Shown in pieces: positions 42,625 to 51,257 of a stretch of DNA of 64,000 nucleotides. Positions within the stretch are counted from its first letter, which is position 1, and each line of letters begins with the position of its first letter. Both the position numbers and the translations under genes were made by a program. The notes under the pieces are model-generated. The model did no database searches. It saw only the letters and a program-made list of their open reading frames with translations, and was not told the origin of the DNA. Source of the DNA: Murinocardiopsis flavida (GTDB lineage: Bacteria; Actinomycetota; Actinomycetes; Streptosporangiales; Streptosporangiaceae); contig NZ_PYGA01000022.1 in NCBI RefSeq assembly GCF_003014485.1, forward strand, positions 1 to 64,000. The letters are read 5' to 3'.

Positions 42625-43415
42625 GCGGTGGCGGGAGCGGCGTGACCAGTGGGCCCGCCGTCGACGACACCGGGGCGACCGTCGAGGTGCCGGCCCGGGT
42701 GCGCCGCGTGGTCTCCCTGGTCCCGTCGCTGACGGAGGCGGTCGCCGTCACCGACCCCGGCCTGCTGGTGGGCGCGACCGACTGGTGCGCCCACCCGCCG
42801 GGCCTGGCCCTCGCCCGGGTGCGCGGCACCAAGAACCCCGACCTCGACCTGGTGCGGGAGCTGCGCCCCGACCTCGTCGTGGCGAACTTCGAGGAGAACC
42901 GGCAGGGCGACCTCGACGTGCTCCGCCTGGCGGGGATCCCCGTGTGGGTGACGGTCATCCGCACCCTGCCCGAAGCGCTGACGAGCCTGGACCGGATGCT
43001 GTCGGCGTGCGGCCTGGACGCCCCGGCGTGGCTCCAGGCGGCGACCGACGCGTGGGGCGACGTGATCGCGCGCCGGCCCCGGCCGTGGGCGCACGCGATC
43101 GTGCCGATCTGGCGGCGTCCCTGGATGGTGCTGGGCCGCGACACCTTCGCCGGGGACGTCCTCGCCCGGCTCGGCGTCGCCAACGTGCACGCGGGGTCGG
43201 GCGGGCGCTACCCCAAGGTGCCGATCGAGGAGCTGACATCGGGGCCCGCCGACCTGGTCGTCCTGCCCGACGAGCCGTACGCGTTCTCCGCGTCCGACGG
43301 CCCGGAGGCGTTCCCCGGCCTGCCCGCCGCGCTGGTCAGCGGCCGCCACCTGACCTGGTACGGCCCGTCGCTGGTGGAGGCGCGCGCGGTGCTGGAGCGG
43401 CAACTCGCCCGGTGA
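42621..43415 (+). CDS. Helical-backbone metal receptor (BtuF/FepB-fold) protein without signal peptide
   Basis: A 264-aa protein of the class III periplasmic-binding fold used for cobalamin and siderophores. It shows RRVVSLVPSLTEAVAVTDPG, LLVGATDWCAHPPG, RGTKNPDLDLVRELRPDLVV and the long linking helix (LPEALTSLDRML). It has no signal peptide, lipobox or neighbouring permease, so it is probably a cytosolic relative rather than a true transporter component. GTG 42621 overlaps the fno stop. The GTG at 42642 has a better Shine-Dalgarno (GGGAG) and would shorten the protein by seven Gly/Ser-rich residues. Confidence 0.8.
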   Translation: MSGGGSGVTSGPAVDDTGATVEVPARVRRVVSLVPSLTEAVAVTDPGLLVGATDWCAHPPGLALARVRGTKNPDLDLVRELRPDLVVANFEENRQGDLDVLRLAGIPVWVTVIRTLPEALTSLDRMLSACGLDAPAWLQAATDAWGDVIARRPRPWAHAIVPIWRRPWMVLGRDTFAGDVLARLGVANVHAGSGGRYPKVPIEELTSGPADLVVLPDEPYAFSASDGPEAFPGLPAALVSGRHLTWYGPSLVEARAVLERQLAR

Positions 43416-43447
43416 CGGTGCCGGGCGCCGGGCCGCTCGCGGGCGGG

Positions 43448-43921
43448 CTACGCCCCGTCGGCGGCGTTCTTCAGGGCGGCGATGTCGAGCTTGCCCATGG
43501 TGAGCATGGCCGCCATCGCGGCCTGGGACCGCTTCGGGTCGGGGTCGCCGACCAGTTCGGCCAGGACCGTCGGGACGATCTGCCAGGACAGGCCGAACCT
43601 GTCCTTCAGCCAGCCGCAGGGCCCCTGCTCGCCGCCCTCGGCGAGCCGCTCCCAGTAGTAGTCGACCTCGTCCTGGGTCTTGCAGTCCACCTGGAAGGAC
43701 ACGGCCTCGCTGAACGTGAACTCCGGCCCGCCGTTCAGCGCGACGTAGCGCTGGCCGTCCAGTTCGAAGGTGACGGTCATGACCGAGCCCTCGGGGCGTG
43801 GGCCCGCCGAGCCGTAGCGGGTCACCTCCAGGATCTTGGAGTCGGCGAAGACGCCGGTGTAGAAGTTCGCGGCCTCTTCGCCCTGGGTGTCGAACCATAG
43901 ACACGGTGTGGGTCTCGGCAT
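43448..43921 (-). CDS. VOC-fold PhnB-like protein
   Basis: A 157-aa protein of the PhnB/3-demethylubiquinone methyltransferase-like VOC family. It shows PCLWFDTQGEEAANFYTGVF, VMTVTFELDGQRYVALNGGP, EFTFSEAVSFQVDCKTQDEV and DYYWERLAEGGEQGPCGWLK, then FGLSWQIVPTVL. VOC proteins of this group are usually of unknown catalytic role. The gene is divergent from the hemoglobin fusion. ATG 43921 follows a GGAGG. Confidence 0.88.
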   Translation of the reverse strand: MPRPTPCLWFDTQGEEAANFYTGVFADSKILEVTRYGSAGPRPEGSVMTVTFELDGQRYVALNGGPEFTFSEAVSFQVDCKTQDEVDYYWERLAEGGEQGPCGWLKDRFGLSWQIVPTVLAELVGDPDPKRSQAAMAAMLTMGKLDIAALKNAADGA

Positions 43922-44125
43922 GGTGGGCTCCTCCCTGTCTGCACGGCCCCACCTGGTGCGGAGCCGCGCTGGGCGCTTGGGATCACCATGCCACGGGGCG
44001 GCATCGGCCGCCACGGTCTCCGCCCGCCGCCCCGCCGGTTCCGCTGCGTGACGGCGGGCCGCGATTACCGCGATGTGGCGCGCACGCAATGGTGGCGTGC
44101 GGCGGCCGGTGCTTGGCTCCTGGGC

Positions 44126-44902
44126 ATGACCCTTGAGTACATCAGGTACCGCATCGCCGAACCCGATCGAGCGGAGTTCGAGGCCGCCTGCGCCCGGGCC
44201 GCGGTGCCCTTGGCGTCGGCGCCCCAGTGCAGGGCATACGAGCTCTCCCATTGCGAGGAGGAACCCGGCAGCTACATCCTGCGGATCGACTGGACGTCGA
44301 CAGAGGACCACCTCAAGGGCTTCCGGGCCAGTGACGCGTTCCACGCCTTCGTCGCCGAGGTCCGGCCCTACGTGCGCGACATCGAGGAGATGCGGCACTA
44401 CGCACCCACCCGCGTCGCGGGGGCCGGCGCCGGAGCCGCAGAGGACACCGCGCCGAACCTGTACGAGTGGGCCGGGGGCGCCGAGGCATGGGAGCGGCTG
44501 ACCGAGGCGTTCTACCGCGAGGTGCACCGCGACGACCTCCTCGAACCGCTGTTCCGGCACATGGACGCGCACCACCCCCACTACGTCGCGCTGTGGCTCG
44601 CCGAGGTCTTCGGCGGGCCGGAGCACTACACCGAGGAGCGCGGCGGCTTCCAGCGCATGGCCGACCGGCACCTCGGCAAGGGCATCACCGAGCAGCAGCG
44701 CCGCCGCTGGATCTCCCTGCTCATGGACGCGGCCGACGAGGTGGGCCTGCCCGCCGACCCGGAGTTCCGGTCGGCCTTCACCGGCTACATCGAATGGGGG
44801 ACCCGGCTGGCGGTCGCCAACTCCCGGCCGGGCGCCGGTGCCGCCGGGTGGGCCCCCGTCCCGAAATGGGGGTGGGGCGTCGCACCGCCCCGGCGGTCCT
44901 GA
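44126..44902 (+). CDS. Antibiotic-biosynthesis-monooxygenase/group II truncated hemoglobin fusion
   Basis: A 258-aa two-domain protein. Residues 1-95 form an ABM-fold ferredoxin-like domain (LEYIRYRIAEPDRAEFEAAC; SYILRIDWTSTEDHLKGF). An Ala/Gly linker leads to a group II truncated hemoglobin (about 112-230), with NLYEWAGGAEAWERLTEAFY, HYVALWLAEVFGGPEHYTEE, the proximal-His region FQRMADRHLGKGIT and Trp in RRRWISLLMDA. Such chimeras are known from Streptomyces avermitilis. A role in oxygen, NO or peroxide chemistry of a quinone-like substrate has been discussed but is unsettled. Confidence 0.9.
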   Translation: MTLEYIRYRIAEPDRAEFEAACARAAVPLASAPQCRAYELSHCEEEPGSYILRIDWTSTEDHLKGFRASDAFHAFVAEVRPYVRDIEEMRHYAPTRVAGAGAGAAEDTAPNLYEWAGGAEAWERLTEAFYREVHRDDLLEPLFRHMDAHHPHYVALWLAEVFGGPEHYTEERGGFQRMADRHLGKGITEQQRRRWISLLMDAADEVGLPADPEFRSAFTGYIEWGTRLAVANSRPGAGAAGWAPVPKWGWGVAPPRRS

Positions 44903-44955
44903 CCCCCGCCCCGCGGCACCGCGAAACGGGCTTGTCCGCCATTGCGCGGCGCTCC

Positions 44956-44961
44956 TAGGAT
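44956..44961 (+). promoter_or_regulatory. Probable -10 box (TAGGAT) of the DUF4037 gene, leaderless
   Basis: TAGGAT ends 7 nt before the GTG at 44969, with no Shine-Dalgarno between, the arrangement expected for a leaderless transcript. Confidence 0.5.
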
Positions 44962-44968
44962 CGGCCGG

Positions 44969-46114
44969 GTGACGGCGACCTTCATCCCTGGCGCGCGGCT
45001 GTGCGGGCTCTTCTTCCGCGAGGCGGTGCGGCCCGTGCTCGCCGCCGCCTTCCCCGGGCTGCGCTACAGCGCCGCGCGCATCGGGGAGGGGTCCGACGTC
45101 CTCGGCTTCGACAGCGCCCGCTCCACCGACCACGACTGGGGGCCGCGGGTGCACCTGTTCCTCGACCCCGAGGTGGCGCGCACGCAGGGCCCCGCCATCA
45201 GCGCCGTGCTCGACCGGCGGCTGCCCGAGCGGTTCCGCGGCTGGCCGGTCCGCTACACGCGGCACGAGGACGGCACCGACGCCGCGGCCGCCGACGGGGC
45301 GGGTGAGCACCGGGTGGCGGTCACCGACCCCGGCTCGTTCCTGCGCGCCCGCCTCGGCGTCGACCCGCGCGGGGGCATCGCGACGACCGACTGGCTCGCC
45401 GTGCCGGCCCAGCGGTTCGCCGAGGTCACGGGTGGCGCGGTCTACCACGACGGGCTGCGCGACGACAGCGGCGAAGGCGCGCTGACAGCGCTGCGCGCGC
45501 GGCTCGCCTGCTACCCCGACGACGTCCGCCGCTACCTCGCGGCCGCCCTGTGGGTGCGGTTGGACCAGGAGGAGCCGTTCGTCGGGCGCGCGGCCGAGGC
45601 GGGCGACGACCTCGGCAGCCGCGTGGTCGCGGCGCGCCAGGCCCGCGACGTGATGCGGCTGTGCCTGCTGCTCGCGCGCCGCTACCCCCCGTACTCCAAG
45701 TGGCTGGGCACCGCGTTCGCCCAGGTCCCCGAGGCCGCGCCGGCCGCCGAACGGCTGGGCGCCGCGCTGGCTGCGGCCGACCCCGCCGAACGCCAGGACG
45801 CCCTCGCCGGGGCCTACGAGGAGGTCGCGGCCTGGCAGAACGGCGCGGTGGTGCTGAGCGGCGCCCCGCTGGCGTCGCCGCGCGACCCGCGGACCCGCCC
45901 CTTCCACGCCCGCCCGTACCCGGTGCTGGACGCCCGGCGGTTCGCCGAGGCGCTCATGGAGCGGGTCGACGACCCTTTCCTGCGCGCGCTCCCGCTCGTG
46001 GGCGGGGTCGACCAGATCGCCGACTCCACCGACGTCCTCACCCGCCCCGGCCTCGCCCGCGCCCTCGCCTCCGCCGCAGCGGAGGAGGGGGCGGTCAGCT
46101 CAGCCAGCCGTTGA
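44969..46114 (+). CDS. DUF4037 nucleotidyltransferase-fold protein
   Basis: A 381-aa protein of the DUF4037 family. The N-terminus carries a nucleotidyltransferase-like core: ARIGEGSDVLGFDSARSTDH followed by DWGPRVHLFL, with Gly-Ser and an acidic pair in the expected order. A helical C-terminal half follows (RYLAAALWVRLDQEEPFVGR; RRYPPYSKWLGTAFAQVP). Its substrate is unknown. The start is GTG 44969, supported by the adjacent -10-like hexamer. The 3' end overlaps the convergent LLM gene by 20 bp. Confidence 0.82.
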   Translation: MTATFIPGARLCGLFFREAVRPVLAAAFPGLRYSAARIGEGSDVLGFDSARSTDHDWGPRVHLFLDPEVARTQGPAISAVLDRRLPERFRGWPVRYTRHEDGTDAAAADGAGEHRVAVTDPGSFLRARLGVDPRGGIATTDWLAVPAQRFAEVTGGAVYHDGLRDDSGEGALTALRARLACYPDDVRRYLAAALWVRLDQEEPFVGRAAEAGDDLGSRVVAARQARDVMRLCLLLARRYPPYSKWLGTAFAQVPEAAPAAERLGAALAAADPAERQDALAGAYEEVAAWQNGAVVLSGAPLASPRDPRTRPFHARPYPVLDARRFAEALMERVDDPFLRALPLVGGVDQIADSTDVLTRPGLARALASAAAEEGAVSSASR

Positions 46115-47135
46115 CCTTCTCGATCAGCGCCACGGGGTCGTCGGCCGCGGGGGTGACGTTGAGGTGGGTGACCCCCGCCTCGCGGAACGCCTCGACCCGC
46201 TCCCTGACGTAGGACTCCGGCCCGACCAGGTTGGTGAGTTCCAGCATCTCCTCGGGCACCGCCGCCGCCGCGCCCTCCTTGTCGCCGGCCAGGTACCGGT
46301 CCTGGATCTCGGCCGCCGCGTCGGCGTAGCCGTAGCGCTGGGCGAGCGTGTTGTAGAAGTTCTTGCCCTTGGCGCCCATGCCGCCGACGTACAGCGCGAT
46401 CATGGGCCGGGCGAAGTCGAGCAGCGCCTTGGTCTCGGGGCCCTCGCCGATGGCGAGCATGCCGCCGGCGGCGATCTGGAGGGGGCCGAGGTCGGGGGAT
46501 CGCTTGGCGGCGCCCTCGGCGAGCGCCGCGCCCCACACCGCGTCGGCCTTCTCCGGGATGAAGAGGATGGGCAGCCAGCCGTCGGCGATCTCGGCGGTCA
46601 GGGCCACGTTCTTCGCGCCGAGGGACGCGATGAAGGTGGGGATCGCCGGGCGCACGGGGTGGTTGATCAGCTTGAGCGGCTTGCCGAGGCCGGTGCCGTC
46701 CTCCGGGGGCAGCGGCAGGGTGAAGACCGCGCCGTCGTGGGTCAGGCGCTCCTCCCGCGCCCAGATCTTGCGGCAGATCTCCACGGTCTCCCTGGTGGCG
46801 GCGAGCGGGCGCTTGTAGGGGACGCCGTGCCAGCCCTCGATGACCTGGGGGCCGCTGGCGCCGAGGCCGAGGACGGCGCGTCCGTCGGAGAGGTAGTCGA
46901 GCCCCGCTGCGGTCTGCGCGATGAGGGAGGGGGTGCGGGTGTAGACGTTGAGGATGGCCGCGGCGATGTTGACGCGCTCGGTGCGGGCGGCGATATAGCC
47001 CATGAAGGTGGGGCTGTCGTAGCCGTACGCCTCGGCGACCCAGACGGTGTCGAGTCCGACCTTCTCCAGTTCGACGACCTGGTCGACGGCCTGCTTCGGG
47101 TCGCCCGCGTATTGCAGGGGCATGGAGATGCGCAT
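46095..47135 (-). CDS. LLM-class F420-dependent oxidoreductase
   Basis: A 346-aa luciferase-like enzyme predicted to use F420. Marks are VVELEKVGLDTVWVAEAYGY, RVNIAAAILNVYTRTPSLIA, TAAGLDYLSDGRAVLGLGAS, GPQVIEGWHGVPY and a C-terminal LVGPESYVRERVEAFREAGV. These match the large mycobacterial/actinobacterial F420 LLM families. ATG 47135 has GGAGG 6 nt upstream. An ATG 24 nt earlier is less likely. The substrate is unknown. The enzyme should depend on F420H2 or F420 recycled by Fno. Confidence 0.9.
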   Translation of the reverse strand: MRISMPLQYAGDPKQAVDQVVELEKVGLDTVWVAEAYGYDSPTFMGYIAARTERVNIAAAILNVYTRTPSLIAQTAAGLDYLSDGRAVLGLGASGPQVIEGWHGVPYKRPLAATRETVEICRKIWAREERLTHDGAVFTLPLPPEDGTGLGKPLKLINHPVRPAIPTFIASLGAKNVALTAEIADGWLPILFIPEKADAVWGAALAEGAAKRSPDLGPLQIAAGGMLAIGEGPETKALLDFARPMIALYVGGMGAKGKNFYNTLAQRYGYADAAAEIQDRYLAGDKEGAAAAVPEEMLELTNLVGPESYVRERVEAFREAGVTHLNVTPAADDPVALIEKVNGWLS

Positions 47136-47244
47136 CGTCGCCTCCGTTGTGGGTCGCATGGGGAACGCGCCGGAACAGCAGCGACTCTACCGCCGAGTAG
47201 CGTTCGGTTTCGCGGCGGCCCGCCACCGTGTCCGGCGATGCGCG

Positions 47245-47275
47245 GGCCCCGGGCCGCGTGGGCGGACCCGGGGCC
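47245..47275 (-). terminator. Stem-loop after panB
   Basis: GGCCCCGGG (47245-47253) and CCCGGGGCC (47267-47275) form a perfect 9-bp stem with a 13-nt loop, 14 nt beyond the panB stop on the minus strand. No U-tract is present. Confidence 0.55.
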
Positions 47276-47289
47276 GAGCGGTGCCGGGA

Positions 47290-48156
47290 TCAGGCGTAGG
47301 AGTGCTCTTCGTCGGGGAACGTGCCCGCGACGACCTCCTCGGCGTACGCCGACGCGGCGTCCCTGAGGGCGTCGCCGATCTTGGCGTACTCCTTGACGAA
47401 CTTGGCGACCCGCGGGCTGAGCCCCGCCATGTCCTGCCAGACGAGGACCTGGGCGTCGGTCCCGCTGCCCGCTCCGATGCCGATGGTGGGGATGGTCAGG
47501 TGCGCCGTGATGTCGGCGGCGAGGTCCTTGGGCACGCATTCGAGGACGACGGAGAACGCGCCGGCGCGCTCCAGCTCCTTGGCGTCGGCGAGCAGCCGGG
47601 CGCCCTCCTCACCGCGTCCCTGGACGCGGTAGCCGCCGAGCGTGTTCACCGACTGGGGGGTGAGCCCGACGTGGCCCATGACCGGGACACCGGCCGCGAC
47701 CAAGGTCTCGACCTGGGGTGCGACCCGGTGGCCGCCTTCGAGCTTGACCGCGTGCGCGCCGCCCTCCTTCATCAGCCGGGCCGCCGAGGCGAGCGCCTGC
47801 TCGGGCGACGCCTGGAAGGAGCCGAAGGGGAGGTCGGCGACGACGAGGGCCCTGCTGGTGCCGCGGGCGACCGCCGCGGTGAGCGGGACGAGGTCGTCGA
47901 CGGTGACGGGGATGGTGGAGTCGTGGCCGTAGACGACCATTGCCGCGGAGTCGCCGACGAGCAGGACGGGGATCCCCGCGTCGTCGAAGACGCGCGCGGT
48001 GAGCGCGTCGTAGGCGGTGAGCATGGGCCAGCGCTCGCCGCGGCGCTTGGCCTCGGCGATGTCGCGGACGGTGACCCGCCGGGAGGTGGTGCCGCCGTAG
48101 AGGGCGTTGGGGGCGCTCGCGGCGGGGGTTGGGGTCTTCGGGGCAGACGTCGACAT
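47290..48156 (-). CDS. panB: 3-methyl-2-oxobutanoate hydroxymethyltransferase
   Basis: A 288-aa PanB, the first committed enzyme of pantothenate synthesis. It transfers a methylene-derived hydroxymethyl group from 5,10-methylene-THF to 2-oxoisovalerate, giving ketopantoate. Conserved blocks are [91 protein letters not shown] and [19 protein letters not shown]. The Mg-binding Asp residues and catalytic Glu lie in these blocks. ATG 48156 is preceded by GGAGGAA. Confidence 0.96.
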   Translation of the reverse strand: MSTSAPKTPTPAASAPNALYGGTTSRRVTVRDIAEAKRRGERWPMLTAYDALTARVFDDAGIPVLLVGDSAAMVVYGHDSTIPVTVDDLVPLTAAVARGTSRALVVADLPFGSFQASPEQALASAARLMKEGGAHAVKLEGGHRVAPQVETLVAAGVPVMGHVGLTPQSVNTLGGYRVQGRGEEGARLLADAKELERAGAFSVVLECVPKDLAADITAHLTIPTIGIGAGSGTDAQVLVWQDMAGLSPRVAKFVKEYAKIGDALRDAASAYAEEVVAGTFPDEEHSYA

Positions 48157-48336
48157 TGTGCGTTCCTCCGTGATCTCGAAGCGCCGTGGGGCGTCCCCGG
48201 ATCGTTGTGGTCGACACGGTTTCTCGCCGGTGGGGCCGACGAGCGCGGCCGGTGCGCGGCCGGTGCATTCATCATCGCACGCACCTAAAACGGGCATCGA
48301 GGCCGAGGTGTTCCCGCGCCGGTTTCCCATGGCGAA

Positions 48337-48364
48337 ACCGACTTGCGAAACGATACCGACTCGT
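48337..48364. promoter_or_regulatory. Possible TetR operator/promoter of the MFS pump gene
   Basis: ACCGACT occurs at 48337-48343 and 48355-48361. A short dyad ACGA-N7-TCGT spans 48350-48364, overlapping a TTGCGA -35-like hexamer. A dyad in front of an efflux gene whose own operon encodes a TetR suggests autoregulation. Support is weak. Confidence 0.3.
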
Positions 48365-48425
48365 ATTGAAATAGGGCGGTACACCCCTTTCAGCCATGTT
48401 CTTCAGTCACGTTGAGGAGTCGATG

Positions 48426-50054
48426 ATGTCGGTGCAGACACCGGACCGACCCGCCGGACACCGGCGGCGCTGGGCCGTCCTCGGTGTCTTGGTGATCTGC
48501 CTGCTCGTGGTGGTGCTCGACAACACCATCCTGAACGTCGCGCTGCGGGTCATCTCCGACCCCGAGATCGGGCTCGGCGCCTCGCAGAGCGAGTTGGCCT
48601 GGGCGATCAACTCCTACACGCTGGTCTTCGCCGGGCTGCTGTTCACCTGGGGCGTCATCGGCGACCGCATGGGCCGCAAGCGCGTGCTGATGTTCGGCCT
48701 CGTCGTGTTCGGCCTCGGCTCGTTCGCGTCCGCCTACGCCCAGGACCCCGCGCAGCTCATCGCCGCGCGGGCCGTCATGGGGCTGGGCGGCGCCGCGGTC
48801 ATGCCGCAGACCCTCTCGATCATCACCAACGTGTTCGAGCCCGAGCAGCGGGCCCGCGCGATCGGGATCTGGGCCGGCGCGGTCGGGCTGGCACTCGGCA
48901 TCGGGCCGCCGCTGGGCGGCCTGCTCCTCGCGCACTTCTGGTGGGGGTCGGTGTTCCTCATCAACGTGCCGATCGTGGTCGTGGCCCTCGCGCTGATGCT
49001 GTGGCTGGTGCCGGAGTCGCGCAACGAGCGCCCCGGCCGGCTCGACCCGCTCGGCGTCCTGATGTCGATCGTCGGCCTCGTCCTGCTGGTCTACGGCATC
49101 ATCACCGCGGGGGAGCGCGGTTCGCTGGCCGACCCCGAGGTCTACCTGTCGATCGCGGCCGGCGCCGCCGTCCTCGCCGTGTTCGTCTGGCACGAGTCGC
49201 GCATCGAGCACCCGGCGCTCAACGTCCGCCTGTTCCGCAACCCGCAGCTCAGCGTCGCCGTGCTGGCGATCATGCTGATGTTCTTCGCGCTGGCCGGGGT
49301 GATCTTCTTCATCAACTTCTACTGGCAGAGCGTCCGCGAGTTCTCCCCGCTCCAGGCGGGCCTGCTGGTGATCCCCGTCGCGGTGGCGCAGGTGGTGTTC
49401 GCCCCGATCAGCTCCTCGCTCGTGGCGCGCTTCGGGCCGCGGCTCGTCTGCGCCAGCGGACTGGCACTGGCGTCGCTGGCGCTGGGCAGCTACGCGCTGA
49501 TCGACCGCACCACCCCCGTGTGGCTCATCGAGGTGGCGTTCTTCGCCCAGGGCACCGGCATGGCCGTGGCGATGACCCCGACCACCGTCGCCATCATGAA
49601 CGCCGTGCCGCGCGAACAGGCCGGCGCCGCTTCGGCGGTGCAGAACACCGCGCGCCAGGTCGCCACCGCTCTGGGCGTGGCCGTCCTGGGCGCCCTGGTC
49701 TCGGCGTTCTACCGCTCCGGCATCGGCCCGGCGCTCGACGGCCTGGACGGCGTGCCCGCGCCCGTCCGCTCGGCGGCGGGCGAGTCCATCGAGGGCACCA
49801 TGGCGCTGGCGCGGTCCCTGGGCGCGCCGGGCGCCGCGCTGGTGGAGCCCGCGAAGTCGGCGTTCCTGTCGGGGATGCACATGGCGGCGCTGTGCTCGAT
49901 GGGCATCGGGCTGTTCGGCATGCTCGTCGTCCTGGTCTGGATGCCGGGCCGCCGCGCGCGCGGCGGCCCGGCGGCGCCCGGGCCCGAGGTGGCGGCGGGC
50001 GGCGCGACCCGGCAGAGTGGCGCCGGCAGCCGGACCGCGACAGCGAGGGACTGA
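48426..50054 (+). CDS. MFS drug-efflux transporter, DHA2 (EmrB/QacA) family
   Basis: A 542-aa membrane protein with about 14 hydrophobic helices. The DHA2 motifs are present: LLVVVLDNTILNVALRVI (motif D1 in helix 1), motif A GVIGDRMGRKRVLMFGLVVF, and motif C ALGIGPPLGGLLLAHFWW. It likely exports hydrophobic drugs by proton antiport. GAGGAG is best spaced for ATG 48426; ATG 48423 is adjacent. The TetR gene 5 nt downstream is almost certainly its co-transcribed repressor. Confidence 0.92.
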   Translation: MSVQTPDRPAGHRRRWAVLGVLVICLLVVVLDNTILNVALRVISDPEIGLGASQSELAWAINSYTLVFAGLLFTWGVIGDRMGRKRVLMFGLVVFGLGSFASAYAQDPAQLIAARAVMGLGGAAVMPQTLSIITNVFEPEQRARAIGIWAGAVGLALGIGPPLGGLLLAHFWWGSVFLINVPIVVVALALMLWLVPESRNERPGRLDPLGVLMSIVGLVLLVYGIITAGERGSLADPEVYLSIAAGAAVLAVFVWHESRIEHPALNVRLFRNPQLSVAVLAIMLMFFALAGVIFFINFYWQSVREFSPLQAGLLVIPVAVAQVVFAPISSSLVARFGPRLVCASGLALASLALGSYALIDRTTPVWLIEVAFFAQGTGMAVAMTPTTVAIMNAVPREQAGAASAVQNTARQVATALGVAVLGALVSAFYRSGIGPALDGLDGVPAPVRSAAGESIEGTMALARSLGAPGAALVEPAKSAFLSGMHMAALCSMGIGLFGMLVVLVWMPGRRARGGPAAPGPEVAAGGATRQSGAGSRTATARD

Positions 50055-50059
50055 CTCCC

Positions 50060-50680
50060 GTGACCGAGACCAGCGCAGCACCGACCGGAACCCGCGCGCC
50101 CGGCCGGCCCCGCAGCCGCGAGGCCGGGGCGGCGATCCTCGCGGCGGCGCTGGAGCTGCTGGCCGAGCGCAGGTACATCGCGAAGATCTCGGTCGCCGCC
50201 ATCGCCGCCCGCGCCGGTGTCGGCAAGGCCACCATCTACCGGCGCTGGGCCGCGAAGGAGGAGCTGTTCACCGACGCGGTCGCCACCCTGCGGCCGCCCC
50301 TGCCGGCGCTGGCGGGCGTTTCGGTGCGCGACGACCTCGTCGACCTGCTGGCGCAGGTCTGCGCCGAGGGCGACAGCCCGCTCGACCGCGCGCTCGGCGT
50401 GCTGATGCTCAACGACGACCACCTCGAGCTGGTGGTGCGCATCAAGCGGACGGTCTTCGGGCCCCGCGACGAGCAGATGCGCGCGGTGCTGCGCCGCGGC
50501 GCGCGGACAGGGGAGCTGCGGCCCGGCTTCCCGCCGCAGACCGTGCGGCACCTGCTCGTCGGCGGGGCGCTCATGGCGCGCAGGTCCGAGGGCACCCGCC
50601 CCCCGCGCGATTGCGCCGCGGAACTGGTGGACACCCTCCTCGACGGTCTGTGCGCCGCACCGGCCGCCGATCCCGGCTGA
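50060..50680 (+). CDS. TetR-family transcriptional regulator
   Basis: A 206-aa regulator starting at GTG 50060, 5 nt after the efflux gene. The helix-turn-helix is EAGAAILAAALELLAERRYI then KISVAAIAARAGVGKATIYR and RWAAKEELFTDAVATL. The C-terminal ligand domain (TetR_C-like; RGARTGELRPGFPPQTVRHL) would bind a drug or metabolite. It most likely represses the MFS pump operon. Confidence 0.92.
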   Translation: MTETSAAPTGTRAPGRPRSREAGAAILAAALELLAERRYIAKISVAAIAARAGVGKATIYRRWAAKEELFTDAVATLRPPLPALAGVSVRDDLVDLLAQVCAEGDSPLDRALGVLMLNDDHLELVVRIKRTVFGPRDEQMRAVLRRGARTGELRPGFPPQTVRHLLVGGALMARRSEGTRPPRDCAAELVDTLLDGLCAAPAADPG

Positions 50681-50719
50681 CCCGCCGGGCGCACCCGGCG
50701 GGCCCGGCCCGGGTCGCCG

Positions 50720-51148
50720 TCAGTCCGGGTCGACGGTGATCTCCAGGCCCACGGGGGCGCCGCCGCGGGCGCGCGGGCGGGCGATGAACGTGACGAGCGT
50801 GAACCAGCGGAACCGGCCCCGGTACTTCGCGGCCAGCGCGCGCGTTGCCGCGGCCAGTTCCGCCGCGGGCAGGACCCGTGCCGTGCCGCCGCGCCACGCC
50901 CCGTGCGGGGTGCCGGAGAAGTCCGACGGCGCGATCTCGACGCGGGGGTCCGCGCGGAGGCGCCGCACCTTCCAGGACCGGCCCGGGGTGTAGGCGTAGA
51001 GGCGGCCGCCCGCGGGGGCGAGCCAGATCGGGGTGGACACAGGGGAGCCGTCGGACCGGAAGGTGCGAAGCGCGTAGTACTCGCTGCGGTCGAAGACCAC
51101 CGGGCCGCTCGGGTCGCCCGCTGGTTCGGGCGGTCGCTGCCGGGACAT
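50720..51148 (-). CDS. PPOX-class F420-dependent oxidoreductase-like protein
   Basis: A 142-aa split-barrel protein of the pyridoxamine-phosphate-oxidase-like/F420 family. It shows YYALRTFRSDGSPVSTPIWL, GGRLYAYTPGRSWKVRRLRA, DPRVEIAPSDFSGTPHGAWR and GRFRWFTLVTFIARPRARGG. The arrangement fits the F420-binding PPOX subgroup rather than FMN PdxH. ATG 51148 is preferred over upstream frames because the conserved region begins soon after it. The gene is divergent from the L,D-transpeptidase. Confidence 0.85.
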   Translation of the reverse strand: MSRQRPPEPAGDPSGPVVFDRSEYYALRTFRSDGSPVSTPIWLAPAGGRLYAYTPGRSWKVRRLRADPRVEIAPSDFSGTPHGAWRGGTARVLPAAELAAATRALAAKYRGRFRWFTLVTFIARPRARGGAPVGLEITVDPD

Positions 51149-51166
51149 GGCGCCAGCCTCCCCGGA

Positions 51167-51257
51167 AATGGGCCCCGCGGGCAAGCCGCGGCCGCCCCGC
51201 AGCGAGGTCCCGTGTGCAGGCACACCTCTCCGCAATGGCGCCCCGCGGGCAAGCCGC
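51167..51257. repeat. Pair of 23/24-bp direct repeats in a divergent intergenic region
   Basis: AATGG, then one or two bases, then CCCCGCGGGCAAGCCGC occurs at 51167-51189 and 51234-51257, 67 bp apart, between the PPOX-like gene (-) and the transpeptidase gene (+). The only difference is a G versus CG at one position. A shared regulator-binding site or duplicated leader element is possible. Confidence 0.65.

Noticed and set aside
42500-42660. Cobalamin riboswitch before the BtuF-like gene
   Set aside because: The gene overlaps fno directly and there is no leader that could hold a riboswitch.
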